DNA of 64,000 nucleotides. Origin: Ficedula albicollis. Lineage: Eukaryota > Chordata > Aves > Passeriformes > Muscicapidae. The notes beneath the pieces were generated by a model that made no database searches, was not told where the DNA came from, and saw only the letters and a program-made list of their open reading frames with translations. The stretch's first letter is position 1. Each line of letters starts with the position of its first letter. Shown piece after piece: positions 23,043 through 38,594 of the stretch. The stretch is taken from contig NC_021674.1 in assembly GCF_000247815.1 (NCBI RefSeq), positions 27,561,763 to 27,625,762 of the forward strand. Direction: 5' to 3'. The position numbers and the translations under genes were made by a program.

Positions 23043-26000
23043 AGTGTTGTGGAATGCTAAGTAGCTTAAAAAAACACACCTTACACATGTCAACTTGGGC
23101 ATTCAAAATATAGGCTGGCACTTTTCTCTGTGGCTCATTCCTCTTTTAATAATGTCATCTCACCTCACAGGGGCTTTGTGAAAATTAATTAATTACGGTT
23201 TGTGAGGCATTCAGATGCTAATGATAGCTACAATGGAAAGAAAGCCTATGGAGAAATTAATAGTTTTGAATTCAATGTAACGATTGAATGTGAACACCAC
23301 ATGTGGGTCACATATTGGCCAATAAGAGTAACAGAAAACATGAATAGCTGCTCATTCACTGATCTCTATTACTATGTACACTGAATGAGAAAGGAGTCCT
23401 GTGGTAAAAACCATAATATATATGTAGATAAATAAAAATAAGACTTCAGTATATATGATGAAATGATGAGATGATAGGCAACAAGCAAACAGAATTGCCT
23501 CATTTCTCAGCTTTAGAACATCAAATTTTTTAAACATTTAAATTCTCAATAAAAGAGCAAAATTTAAAAAAGGAAAAAAACCCTAAAAGACAATTTTTTT
23601 TTTCTGTTTGCAACCAGACAACTGTTTCTTCAACATCAAAACCCATACCTGTAACAAGTGCTGGACTAGCCAGTAGAATCCAGACTTTTGCTGAGAGCAG
23701 AGGAATGCCACGTGCAGGTGGTAAATTGAGGAACAAAGCCCTAAACTGCATCACACAAAGCCTGATTCTGTAGAGTGACATAAGGTGTTCATGGCTGACT
23801 CTATCTCAGTGAGGACACGGCCAAATACAGACACAGAGCTCCCCTTCCTCAGTGGGAAGATGGTTCTACAGAGCAGCACATTCAGATCCATTTAAATAAA
23901 GCTTCCATGCAGCTTACATGAGCAAATATTAGAAATGATTTTGTAGATCACTTGATGCTTCGTATGCCAAACAAACTGGAGTCTATAAGGCCAACTTGTG
24001 CAATCTACTATGTCAGTGTACAGGTGGAGTATCTGCATGGTCTTATTTGTTTCACTGAGAAACATTATTAAAAATTAACACAATATTTTCAAAATGGTTA
24101 TGTTTGGTTGCAGTCGAGAGGTGCACAGGCTGAAGCAAACACTTCAGGGTCTGGGCTCTTTTGATATGATTTAATATTGTCATTGTCCTGTTGTTACTCA
24201 TGTTATGACGCCAGCAAAACTATAAACCACAAACCAAGTAATTCCCCATGTCCTGTTTTAAGAAGATGCTGGTCAAAAGACTGTTCTAATTTTTTAAAAC
24301 TCTTCATATACCCAGTTTGGTATGTGCAGAGGAGGGTTCTTATTTGCACAAGCTCCCTTATTCCCCCTCTACAGATACCTTCCTATTGAGAAAACTTCAG
24401 TCTAGAAATGAGTTTTCATTTCCTTGTATATAATATGGACACAATAAAATTTACACGGTACTCTGGCTGAAATCTTGGTGGTCTACTTTGATTTCAGTAA
24501 CATGAGTAATTTCCTCTGACCCATGTATTCTTAATGCAGTATAATTTCAAAGCTCCTTCTTATATTGATTTTAATATTGTGTATTTTTTCTTCTAGCTTC
24601 TTTTGTCTTTGATCAAGGTTAACTATCCTAGTCATATTTTCAAGGTTTTCTTTTCTGATGTTTGCATTTGTAAACATTTAATTAAAATTATTAGAAGAGG
24701 TTAAGATAGTGCAATAAGTAATATCAAAATCACAAAAATCTCTCATGGAGAGAGCAAAAACACTCAGAGTGGGTATTTGAGAGATGAGAGAAACAATTAA
24801 TTACATAGATAACATTTATCGTAAGTTTCTATTCATCATTTCTAGTAATAGAAGAACAAAAGGATATGCAATGAAATTGAGAGATAATAAATATTAAATC
24901 TGATATCAAAGGAACTTGTTTCTAGGAAGGAAAAAACCCTACACCAAACAAATGATGAAATTCTTCTATGAAATACAGGTTCTGTAGATAGCATGAAGTC
25001 TCCCAAGTTGTTTCAGACCCCTGGTTAAGCAATATATAATGTATAAAATACACAGAAGAACATCTGGACTCAGACCAGATACTCATCTAGATGATCTAGT
25101 CTGTGACAGTAACAAGTACACACTGATATCACTCATCCATCAGGCCAAAATTGCAATAAACTGGGGTTGCATTCAAATCCGTAAATGGTCATTCCCAATG
25201 GAATTTTCTTCTATGGAATTGCCCATCACATTTTGAATCAATACACAATTTCAGGCTAAAAAATATCTTACATCAATAAATTCTGTGTTGTCTGCTGGCT
25301 TTATTAGGGATATCGCCCTATTCTTGATTTACAAAAAAAAAAGAAGTACTTCGTCTTTTCCTTGTCCATTAATTACATTCCTACACCACCCCCCACCATT
25401 CAGTTCTTTTTGAACTGTGGGATCCTAACTCTACTCCATGATGTGGAAATTCTTCTGCTATCCTAGTAATCCACATTTTTCTTCTCTGTGCCTCTCCTCA
25501 TTTTCTTATGTCCCTTCTGAGATGAATGAGACAGAGACTCTGTGAAGTACTTAAGAGACAGGTTTATTATGCAGAACAGTAACCTGACTTCTAGCATTGC
25601 TCGCTCTTTCCAAAATCACCAAGAATATGCCAATGTTTTCTTCATGTTAGTTTTGCCTGTTCCAGAGCCCAACAATGCATATGCACACTCTGAGATGTAT
25701 TTTCTGCTAATGTTCCTTTGCATTTATGGATATTTAATGTAATCCATAATTTTATCAACTAGTCATTCAGCTCCATGAGTACCCACTCATGGCAGTATAG
25801 CTTAGAGTATTCAGCTCTGGTGGATTCTGATACTAATTCCCCTTACTATGAAAACCACTTTATTCTAATCTTTGCTTCCTCTCATCAGGTGAAAATTCAA
25901 AAGACTTCCTTTTTGCATGATGACAAACTGACAAATGGACTTGTAATGCTCCACTTTAAAATACTGATCAGCCTCCTACTCCATGACTTGCTTCTTTTAA

Positions 26001-27342
26001 GAGTTCACTGATGGAGCACATCTGGTCTTGAACAAGAAAGGCCTTTGAATTTCAGTTTGGTGAAGATTTGGACCTGAAATTTATCATTATGTTAGTTATT
26101 CCACTGGGGTTTTTGTCCTCATATTCAGTACCATTGTATTTCCGAAAAAATGCATAAAATTCTTCCTCTTTCCTCCAGATGTGTGCTACAAACTGATTTT
26201 GCAAGTTCATCCTAGAAAAAGTCTACAACTCTCTCCCTTAGTCTCAAGTCACAGCTGACTTCACTAAGTAGCTCTGCTTACCCAAATTTGCATTTTAAAA
26301 TCAATTACTTAGGAGCCAAAATACTTTTATCTCCTCATTTAATCTGAACTGAATGAATGAGATTATTTTCTATAATCAGCTCTTCTATGACAGACTTATC
26401 AGTAAACAAGTCTCAAACAGCATCAGATCTTGCTGACCCAGCAACAGCATGATGTTAGCTATCACATGCAGACACAGAGAAAAAAAATGCTAGGGATTCT
26501 CACAAAAGAGAAGGCAGGATCTACAATAACAACAAAACTCCCAGCAGCATTGAGCTCTCCAATCATATCCACACTCACAAATGACATGGGAAGACATTGC
26601 ATGGCAGATTTACAGTGCTACCTGAATGGAACTTCTTTTATCATTTTTCTGAAAATTTATTTGGCTATATCAGATTTTCACAAGTATACACTCTATTTCT
26701 GTAAAATGTAGGATTTTCAGGAGGAGGATTTGCATAATCACACATGAAAAAAAGCAAGAATTTTTATTAAAGTCTCTTCTAAAACATTATTCTACATTAG
26801 TTCATTTTCATCACTGCAATTCACCTTTTAGATTAGTCTTTTAACTAAATTGTCCATCTTATGACCACAATAACATTCTCCTGTCTATTTTTCTAAGATA
26901 CTATACGCATTGCTGAACACCATTTAGAAGAACTTGTGTGCTCTCAGTTTAAAATAGTCACAGGGACTGTACAACCCTCCACTAGTCACTTCCCACATTT
27001 CACTCTCTGAAGCTCTTCTGCATTTGCAGCCTCAGCTCTTAAAGGAGATTATTCCAGACAATGAAGTTCTGTACATTAAAAAAAAACAACCTTTTGCCAA
27101 AAATTGAGTTCTATAGACTTGCAGAATATTGCAACTTCTTCCCATGCCTCTCACCTCTCCTTACTTCATTGTACTTCAGGCTCATACTCTGTTTACTGAA
27201 ACAAATTCAATGAAAATCAAACAAGCTCAGCACCTTGTTTTCCCAGTTTTGAGCGAGCAGCTTTTATCTATTCTATCAATAGAAGTGTTATCTAGGATTC
27301 TCTCCTTTCCTACAACAACCTTATGTAAAACAGTCTGTAGAT
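23043..27342. other. AT-rich unique sequence; possible conserved element at 23130-23370
   Basis: No exon, recognised repeat or RNA gene. The part 23130-23370 has homeodomain-type AATTAATTA cores and a compact look that recalls vertebrate conserved non-coding elements, but this is an impression only. Open frames (23530-23781, 24177-24389, 25039-25236, 25542-25742, 25775-26011, 26430-26711, 27129-27347) carry no recognised domain. Confidence 0.55.
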
Positions 27343-27454
27343 CCTAACAAGTCTGTCAATTCAGCCTAACATGGACTCTCAGTGTCTTGAGCAGGTCCCC
27401 TAACAAGTCTGTCAATTCAGCCTAACATGGAATCTCGGTGTCTTGAGCAGGTCC
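27343..27454. repeat. 56-bp tandem duplication
   Basis: Units 27343-27398 and 27399-27454 begin 'cctaacaagtctgtcaattc'. They differ at two positions (ggactctcag / ggaatctcgg). No flanking element is recognised. Confidence 0.97.
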
Positions 27455-28755
<1,301 letters not shown>

Positions 28756-31700
28756 CATAAACCAGGAAAGTATGTCATTTACTACAGTCAGATATTTAAG
28801 CAGACAGTTTATACTCCAGCATATTACTGCACTTCTGCTTATCCTTCTCTGAGCTCTTATGCTCATAAACCAAGCCTGTGTATAAATAATATTGCTTTTC
28901 ACACATGTATAACAAGTATCTCTTTGTGCCTCTTGGTAACTACTGAGCTTTTACACACTATATTCTTACAGCATTAACAGACTGAAACAGAAGGAAACCC
29001 TTAAGATGCACATGGTTTGTGTTTCACCTTTACATTTTATCAGGAGAAGTGAAATTGATTTGAAAGAAAACACTGGGAAAAAAATATCAAAGTAGCTACC
29101 ATGATATAACTAATGATTGTTTTGCAAACTTTCATGATATCAACTTCCAGTTCACTCTGACCTAGTGGTCATCCCAGGTGACCACCAAAGGTCCATGCAG
29201 ACCAGCACCTTCTTTTCAGTATTAGCTAAAGAAAATAAATCACAAGAGAAGACTATAAGAGAAAACCTGGCATTTCCTAGAACATATTCCCAATCTCCAA
29301 AACATGCAGCTCAGCAAGCTCCTGAGACAGCTGAGTTGTCTTATTATGAAGCCTTTAAAAGATTATTTTTATTTATGAATTGCCCTTTCTTGGGGTAAGG
29401 TGGACAGAAGACAGTACAGGTGGAATAATTCCTAAGTAGGAAAAAACATCCCATACCAACAGAAGACCCACAAAAGCAACCAACCAATCCCAACCAATTG
29501 CCTCCCCTGACCCATTTTGTAGGATTTTAATAGTTAATCAAACAATGGTTGTCCAACTCAATCTGTTCAACTGACTATCCAGAACAGATTTATCTTTCTG
29601 TCATGTCACAGGGCTACAAAAGTCTTGATTTAGTAATGCAATGAGCTGCAATAGCCACAGCTAAAGATACCTTTGTAAGACAGTATGTCTGAGTTAAAAA
29701 TACAGCAGAACTCGGGAATATGTCAAAAGGCATACAATTAATGGTTACAAAAATTCCACAAGTACTCTGAGAGGATTTGAGGGCTTTTTTCCCCCTGCTT
29801 CATACTATCAAGAGATTAGTTATGTGACTTACATCTTGTCAAACCTAAAACCTTTAAATAGACTTTTGAAATCAAAATATTTGACTATGTACTCCATCAA
29901 AATATGAGAGAATGTTCTACTTACTTTACATCCCTTAAAAAGGAATGTAATAGACCAGTATGAACAACTCACTTCAGTAATTTTTAATTGATGCATGCAA
30001 AACTGAAGATGTTTTTGATTCTACTTTAACCACCACTGTTTTTTTCACTCTTTAATTTTCTTGAGACCCATCATGTTAAAGTGACATTATAAATAAAATT
30101 ATTTTGGATAAATTACCCAATAAGAACTAGTAGAAATAGAGTCAGTAAAAGAAATTCTGAACTTTATTATAATTAGTCTAGATTAAATGTTTACAGTATA
30201 ATAAAGGTAATAAAACTTTGAACAATATAAATCAGCATGTGATCTCATTGATTATTTTTTTATCCCAGATATACTGGATTTGCATAAAGAACTATGAGCT
30301 TAATTCTAAACCTTATTCAGAGCAAATGTGAGCTATTGTGAAAGTTGCAACCTGTTCAACCCTGCCCTTGCATTAAGTGAAACAACCAGACAGCCACAGG
30401 ATGAAACCACTGAGCCAGTTAATGTATTATAAAATTAAATTTCAAATGTGGAGGAAAAAGAAATGAAAATAACTGATTCATTCAACAGTTACAGTACTTT
30501 TTCACTAAGGCCTGAAATGGAAAAAACTGTTGATTTACAGGAGAATTTGTGAAAGTCAAATGATGAAATTCAGAACTAGAGAGGACTTACTAGTTATGAC
30601 ATCATTGATATTTCTTTAAATATATTGATGTTATAGAAATTAGATAAATAAAATTGAGAAAAGGAGATTAGAGTTGCAATTTTTAATATTCAAAAGGAGA
30701 CAATGAAACATTAGAACTTATTTAATTCCAGCATACATCTTAGAGAATATTGAACTTCCTAATACTTTCCTAATAATGAAGATGTGGTCATCTTTGCTCT
30801 TATTTTCTTTGTCAAGAGAATTTTTCTATAAGATAATTCAGTATATCAACCAACCTGTGAAAATATTTTGTTGCAGTTGCTTAAGAAATTTGACATTTAT
30901 TCCCACGCAGAGAAGAAAAATAATACACTAAAGCAGGCTGATGTTCTGATTTGCTTGATGTCACTTTTGTGATATTGAAAAAGCACCTTTTTCATATTTT
31001 TATGGTTTGCCTCGAGGAAATATTTTAGTTATATCTTTGATACTATATTCTTAATTTTTTTTCAGAGCGGAAATATTTAATCAGCCTTTCCAAAACGCAA
31101 GAGATGAAAAATTCCTTTGCAATAAGAATCACAATGTTAAGATTTTTTTTTTCCCCATACAGAATTGTATCTGAAGAGCCTCACTCAGAGTCTTAATACA
31201 GTTTTACTGCCAGGTTTGCAAATAAGACCTCTCCACACAGATTTTGATCTTTAAATCTCAAAATAGCTCAGAGATCAACATAGCAAAATCAACATGATTT
31301 AGATGAGTTCATCTGTATGAGATTATAGAGGACCCTAAAATATTTCATAAAAATACTACAACTTTTCCATGTACCCAACTCTTGGAAACTACGTTGTGAC
31401 AGGATTTCCACCTCCTGACAAAATGAGACAAAAATTGTTACATTTTTGTACTGAACACAGCTAACTCATGTTACTTTAGACTCTGATGATTCCTGTGAAA
31501 AATAAAAATGTTTTGCCACATTACAAAGCTGACTTCATAAAACCAAAAAGATCAGATCTCAATTTGAAGACCAAATTAAGTAAGAATCAAAACATCAGGG
31601 GTTTGGCTACTTGCCTTCCAGGGTAGCAGTGAGTGGTTAAGTCCAGCAGACAGTCTTGGGAAGGACTGGACACTACTGAACACATGGTGCCACCACCACT

Positions 31701-32630
31701 GACTTTACACATGGCATGCCTGCAAATCTCTCTGTCTGGATCATTTTGTTCATCAAATTTTACTGTTTAAAAAAGAACTGCAAGCAATATATAAACAACT
31801 AAAAGCACAAATCAATTATTTACTGGCTAATACATATAATACAGCATTACAAGATACCATTATATTAATTAATTGGTCACCACTCTTTCTCAGAAACTTG
31901 TTGAAATTTCACTAGCCATGTAAACACCAAGTGTGGCAGGAAACCTTCAGCACTCCTGGAATACTTGATGCTCTTGAGTCATCACCTTTTCCTCTTGAAT
32001 CCTTCAACTGTCTCACATTTTACCTTTATTGTGTCATGATTTTACAGAATTTCAAAACTCCTTCTGACAACTTGGTTTTCAGGGAAGTCTGAGTCACAGA
32101 AATATTAACCTCTGGCAGAAGAGTTGTAGGAATATGCTGCAGAAGTCAACAACATTCCAAGAGGATTAACAGATTCATAAAATTGTTATCCTCCCCTCTA
32201 ATTAGTCCACTAAGTTACCAGCTGAGAATTGGCTTTTTCATGTAGAAATGGTTTATAACAGCCAGATCTTGAAAAAGTAAACTTCATTTTCCCTAATAAG
32301 CCAGTGATTGCTATTATTGTTCTTGCAAATAATGCATGTTTTTATTTCTTGAAAGATATATATATTTATTGAAAATGCCAACCAAAATATAAGCCTTTAT
32401 GTGTGGATGACCATATTTACTTTCTTCATTTCATGCCACAGTTTCTATCTATTTTAACATGGCTTCTGATACAAGTATTTTCTCTTTAGTAGACAAGCCA
32501 TCCTTCCACAGAAGTGCTTATTGTCCCTCCTTCATTTTGCTTTATTTCTCATCTGGCATATTATTTACCTTCTCTGTTCATGATACACTTGTACTTGCAC
32601 ACATCTTCCGAGCAAGAAATGTCAATTTCA
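28756..32630. other. AT-rich unique sequence, no gene seen
   Basis: The frames 29165-29398 (77 codons) and 32459-32731 (90 codons, plus) are unrecognised. A short inverted repeat GGTCATCCCAGGTGACC sits near 29167. No interspersed repeat recognised. Confidence 0.6.
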
Positions 32631-34400
32631 CATTAAGGTTTTTTCCTTATATTTGCAAAATTGTTATTTCATCTGGTTTAAATATAATGGTGCTTTGCAA
32701 TGGCTCCCTTTCTTGGGCAATTATTCTATAAGTTACAGTAATACCATCATTGTGCACTTCCAGCAAGCCATTCACTTTTTTTTTTTAAAGGTAGATCCAT
32801 TGTTTCTTACAATTAAATTAAAGTCAAAAATGTATGTTCAAAGCTATGTGGAACCATCGATAGATTTTTCAGCGTAACAACAATTAGCTTATGTTTTTAC
32901 AGCATTTTAAAGTTGCAAATTGCTGTGTAGGTGCTCACTATTCTTATCATGGCTTCAGCAGGAGGACTCGGCAATTAATATAAAACTGCTGGTCATCCAA
33001 ATACAATTACTTGCTGTGAGCAGGTGGTTTAAATACAATGGAGAGGTAATGACTGACCTTTACAATACAATGGTACAGTCACCACCAGAGAGCACAGCAC
33101 ATTAGCCAAGCACAGGTAGCTTTATTGAGGGATGTAAAAGTATTCATGGTTTCTACATCACCCCGTGTCATTTGAGTCAGGAGGGCTTTCCCTCTGCTAA
33201 TAACTATACTGCAAATCTCCTTCCTAATTGCCCTGTACACTAATAACCTTTACTGCTGTAGAAGTTCCAATATGAACTTTACATAGGAGATTCATTTTTA
33301 CTGAACTGATGTACATTTTACTGACTACTATCTCTCACACACATTTACTTGCATTATAACTTAGTTTCTTCATAGTGATGCTACAGATAAAGCAAGCAAA
33401 TGAGAGAGCAGTTTGCAAAATTACTCATCGCAAGAGTGGTCCGTTGGCCTGAGTTTTAAAAGTATGTATTTAAATGTAGTGATTCATTTGGTCCTCCTTG
33501 TTACCAGATGGCAAAAGTCGTGTTTGAATTTTATCAATATCTCACAGCCTGGCAAGTAGAATTCTTGGATGACTGATAAAAAACACTGTGCTTACACAAT
33601 ATATACCTATAAATGGATGTCATATATGATATGAAATGTGTAGCAACTCTACAATATCTTTACTTATATTTTAAAAAGGAAACAACCTGAAGGAAAGTCA
33701 AGGAACACTGCTGCACAAGATTTTCAGTTTCACTACACACTGACACCTGCATTCAACCATATCCACAGTAAAGAAGGATGCCATTTATCTTTTATAATAA
33801 TATGGAGTTCTCTCTCAGAGTAGGGTCACTGAAATGAGTAATAATCCCACCACTGTCTAAGGTGCAACCAGCAGGGTCCAGGTCAACAGGCAAGCAGACA
33901 ATAATTTGCCCAACAACACTGAATTTCATCTGCCCGCAGCCTCTATCTACTGATTATACAATCAATACACCTCAGATGAGAAGAGCTAACAACTGACCGG
34001 GGCAGATCAATGCTAGCAAATAAGCGCTTCATGACAAAAACTTTGATAATTACCATTCTGAAGCCGTGTAAATGTTGTTTCTATTGTAACGACATTCATG
34101 ATGATACTGCTATGATTGCACTGTTATTATAGGTTTAATGTTAGGCAATCAAGCTGCAGTGGTCTAGGTATCAACAAACAGCATCAAAAGAAAACATCAA
34201 ATTGTCCCTATTCTTCTGACATTGTAGCTGCACCATTTTTCTGTGTTAGTGGCCACAAATGAACAATAATAAGTGACAATTCAGTGAAAAATACTATTTT
34301 TACAGCTTACAAAAGTCACACAATATAGATTGATACAAGTATGATTATTTCTAGACCCAGAAGTGAAGGCACACCCACTTAAGCCAGAGGATTAAAATGA
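32631..34400. other. Unique sequence; candidate conserved non-coding blocks
   Basis: No gene. The pieces 32640-33250 and about 33860-34160 are balanced in composition, lack repeats and are dense in homeodomain (TAATTA, AATAATT), SOX-like (ACAATGG at 33035-33041 and 33067-33073) and POU-like strings. This is the kind of sequence seen in developmental enhancers of gene deserts. Motif content alone is weak evidence; only a cross-species alignment can show conservation. Confidence 0.35.
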
Positions 34401-35574
34401 ATTCAGTATTGTGCTTTTTGTTTCCATGCATCAGTTCAGAGCTTTTAATCTCCACTTCAACTAGTCATAACCCAAAAGTATACACAGCTTTGTTCAATTT
34501 ATTTATTATCACTTTTCATACTGCACATTTCATTTTCCTTTCATTCCTGAAGTGCTGGCTCATTCTCAATACATTAACTTTTAGAGAAGTAGTCCTGACT
34601 GACTGTCAATGGCTATATTGACTCCAGTTAGCCTCTCGCACCCTCTGCACAGAAAAACACTACTGGGACAAACTATTGAAATGTGAAGAAAAATGAGACT
34701 TCATAAAGCAAGATCACGTAGAGCTGCGGCAGCCTCAACACTGAAGCTACATAAGACAAATACTATGTTTAATATTTCATGTTTTGGACTGCAGGAGGAC
34801 ATCTCAGTAGCAAAACAAGTTCTCCCAATGGTCACTTTAAAGGCAGAAGCACACTCGGCTGCATAGCACCTCAAAAACATTTCAGTCACAGCAAATCATA
34901 ACTGCGATATATGCAAAGATATCTCTTATGCTGGCATTTCATGAATTAAAGTTTTAATCAGGTCTTTCACAGACTAAACCCAGATGCCTCCAAAAGTCTG
35001 CATATGAGCTGTCTAAAACTTTTAAATCAGTGATTGGCCAGATTTGCCACGGCCTAAGGGAAATCACCCATCCATCCAAGGAGCTAGAGATACCAAACAA
35101 TAAGGATAAACCCAGACGTCTCACAGTCAGCAATACATGTGTGATTTGAACTAGCTTGAACTAAGATTTCCCTTTCAGCATTTCTTTCTCAAAACAACTT
35201 CTACCTCACAAGAGATTCAAAGAATTTGATGTATATTAAAATCCTTTCCTGCTCAGAAGGGCTCATTTTTATTCAGGGACAATTTTGCTGACTGACAGGT
35301 AAGCATTTGGTACTGAAATTGGACCTGTACAAGAGCTTTGCATTTCATTTGCTCCATTACACCAGTGCATGGATTACTGGGCTTTTACTTTGGCATTTTT
35401 CCATTATTTTCAGATATCTGACATGAACAAAATGACTCATCTGACAATCTGTGTAACAAATTTGTTCCAAAAAGAATAGAACATTATTATACTATTTTGT
35501 ACACGTGGGTACCACAACCTTCCACCGTAATCTGGCCAGAAATTCTAAGTGTATAAATAGTAGCTGATATTGTT
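34401..35574. other. Unique sequence, no gene seen
   Basis: The frames 34397-34621 (plus) and 34701-34889 (minus) are unrecognised. No repeats recognised. Confidence 0.6.
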
Positions 35575-35983
<409 letters not shown>

Positions 35984-35985
35984 GA

Positions 35986-38576
35986 TAGGAGTGACAGCAC
36001 AGAAATATCACACTGAAGAAATGAGAATTAGTTTTAACACTACAGCTTTCAGTGTCATTTCAATTTCTGAATCACTTCAGGCATAATACCAAATTTAATT
36101 TTTTTTTGTGTTGGGAAAAAAATGCATAAAAATTGACATAAGACTTCTAGATTTTCTGATATAACATAGCTGTTGACAAACAAGTATTGTCAAATTCTGG
36201 CACCAAAGAGTTAACAGTCACCTTACTTGACTCTTTTTGTTAGTTGATTAATATTCCTACCTCAACTACACAGATCTGCTTTTAGCTATCACTCTCTCAA
36301 TTTGATTTGCAGAAGGAAAAAGCAAGTATGTTTGGCCTACTACTCATGTAAACAGTGATGAGTTCATATTTCTCCATTTCCTTTGATCTTCCATCATAGA
36401 ATGGAATTCCAATGCCATAGTTAGCTGACTTTCTCAAGAAGCTTTTTAACCATTTTATGGGAGCTCTTGCCATCACAGCACCTTCCTTGCATATGGAAAT
36501 GCAGGTAAAACAGTCTTTCCTGAGCACTGTAATTTTACCCAATGCCTATACAGCATCAGCACGGCAGAAATGAAAACTCAGCTGTTCAGTGAGATGTGCA
36601 GCAGTCCTTCATCCTGAGTTTACAATACAGGGCCTGCTTCTAATCATGCCAATTAACACTACAACAATTATTCCAGTAGAGGCACTGGGTGGACTATCAC
36701 ATAAATTCCCTTCAGGGATGAGATAAAAAAGGGAGTGAAGCTGACGAGAAGAGAGATATTTCACATTTTTCCCTTTAAAAAGACAGTGTTTCGAATGAAG
36801 GATATATTTCTTTTATACACATTCTTACAATTTAGGGGAAAACTATCTTTTAGAGATACATTGGAGTGTTTCATTTTCTCTCTTTACAGCAGTCCATGGC
36901 GTTTGAAACAAATTCCATGATATGTGCAGAATATTCTGGTGCAGTTTCCCAGAACTATTATTGCTTACTAGTGAAACAATTAAAAATTCTCAAATTCTGT
37001 GAACATCCATTACTGACATATTAAATTTAAGATTAAGCCTTAATTTTTATATGGAAATATCTTTATTCAGACTTCCTGAAAATTAAAATTACAACAATCC
37101 TGAAGTATCACGGACCCCTCAAACCATGCTGCTTCAAAATGACTTAATTTTAAAACTTTACTTCAAAAACCATAATTTACATAGACTGATTGGTGACGTA
37201 GGATATAGCAGTAGAAAACAATGGAAGCAGCAAGGGAGGAGTGCCTAATCCTTGGAGCAAATGCAATTGCATCCTTTACACAGTGGCAATTGCAGGCCTG
37301 CAATGCGATCCGTTTTAGAGGTTACACCGACTTACAGCACACGAATAATTGAAGCTCTACTAGATGATCCCTAGGCAGAAGTCATGCTTATGTAGGAAAT
37401 GTTTAAATATCAGCTGGTTGGTTAGGCCACCAGAAATGAACCAAAGGGAATTCTTTCAGACAGCTCAAGAGTCTATAAAATAGCCAAAGTGAGTTCTAAG
37501 CCATGGATGTTTCCTCCTAAATGCTGACCTAGATTTCCAAGGGCTGAGGGTTTCTCATGGTCTGTGGGGAATGACTGACTGATTTGGTAATGCCTTTTCC
37601 ACAGAAGTCAGGTCAAGGTGTAGATTATGATATAAAAATACATTAAAAAATCATAGCAAAGTCAAACAGATCTTTGCACATTTGTTCACTAGGAACAAGA
37701 CACCAAGTGATCTCAAAGTAGTGCCAGGGAGAGTGAGACAGATTTAAATCTCCTTTGGTTCATGCTAACAGGATATCTTCAGATCCCTTTCAGCATCATT
37801 TTCTGTGATCTCTGATTTTTTGGTCAGCACTCACGTTGTGAATCCAGTCAGTAAAATTCACCATTGCTTAAATAAACAACACAGACCTACAGAATAAATT
37901 TAGCCAAAAGGCAGTAGTCTCAATGACTGTATAAAATGAGTGAGTAGACAAACTCAAAAATAGTTCTGCATGTAAAGATTAAAATAAAATTGTTTCAAAA
38001 GGCCTAGTTAATGTATTAATAGACACTGGAATCCTTGCTAAATGAATATGGCAACTAGAACACTTTCAAATGAACTTCCTAATTGTAGTAACAGTTTATA
38101 CCTGATGGGACAAGCTTTTGACAATGCCACCCTCCATTAACCAGATAAATTAATATTACCTTCTAAACCTTTCTTTGTCAGTAGTGAATGAAAAGAGGAT
38201 TTCAACAAGATTATTGAAGATTACTAAGGTAAATCACTTATGACAAGATTTTAAGAAGCAGCTCAAGGTTATAAATATCAGTATTCAAGCTCTCTTAAAA
38301 ATTCCAGTTGGAGTCACCAGGCTTGTGAGTACATTAATTCCTGTACATAACAACAATGTAACAAATACCTGACATACTATACTGATCTGGTATCAGGTTC
38401 AAACAGCAAGTATCAAAATGGACAGTGGAAAATAGATGATAATCACAAATGTAGTCCAAACAATTCCAGAAATTAAGTGGAAATTATTAAGATAATAATT
38501 TTTCCATTATTCCTAGGCACAATCAGAAGTAATTTCCTTGCTTGTGTTTTCTCCTTTTACACAACAAACAGTACAA
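35986..38576. other. Unique sequence; palindrome cluster at 37261-37304
   Basis: No exon recognised. Two perfect palindromes lie close together: 12 bp at 37261-37272 and 16 bp at 37289-37304 (centre GGCC). Short open frames 36297-36542 (minus) and 36735-36920 (plus) have no recognised domain. Confidence 0.6.
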
Positions 38577-38594
38577 GATATATATATATATATG
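38577..38594. repeat. (AT)n microsatellite
   Basis: About eight AT units. It explains the YIYIYI-type peptides in overlapping short frames on both strands. Confidence 0.9.
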
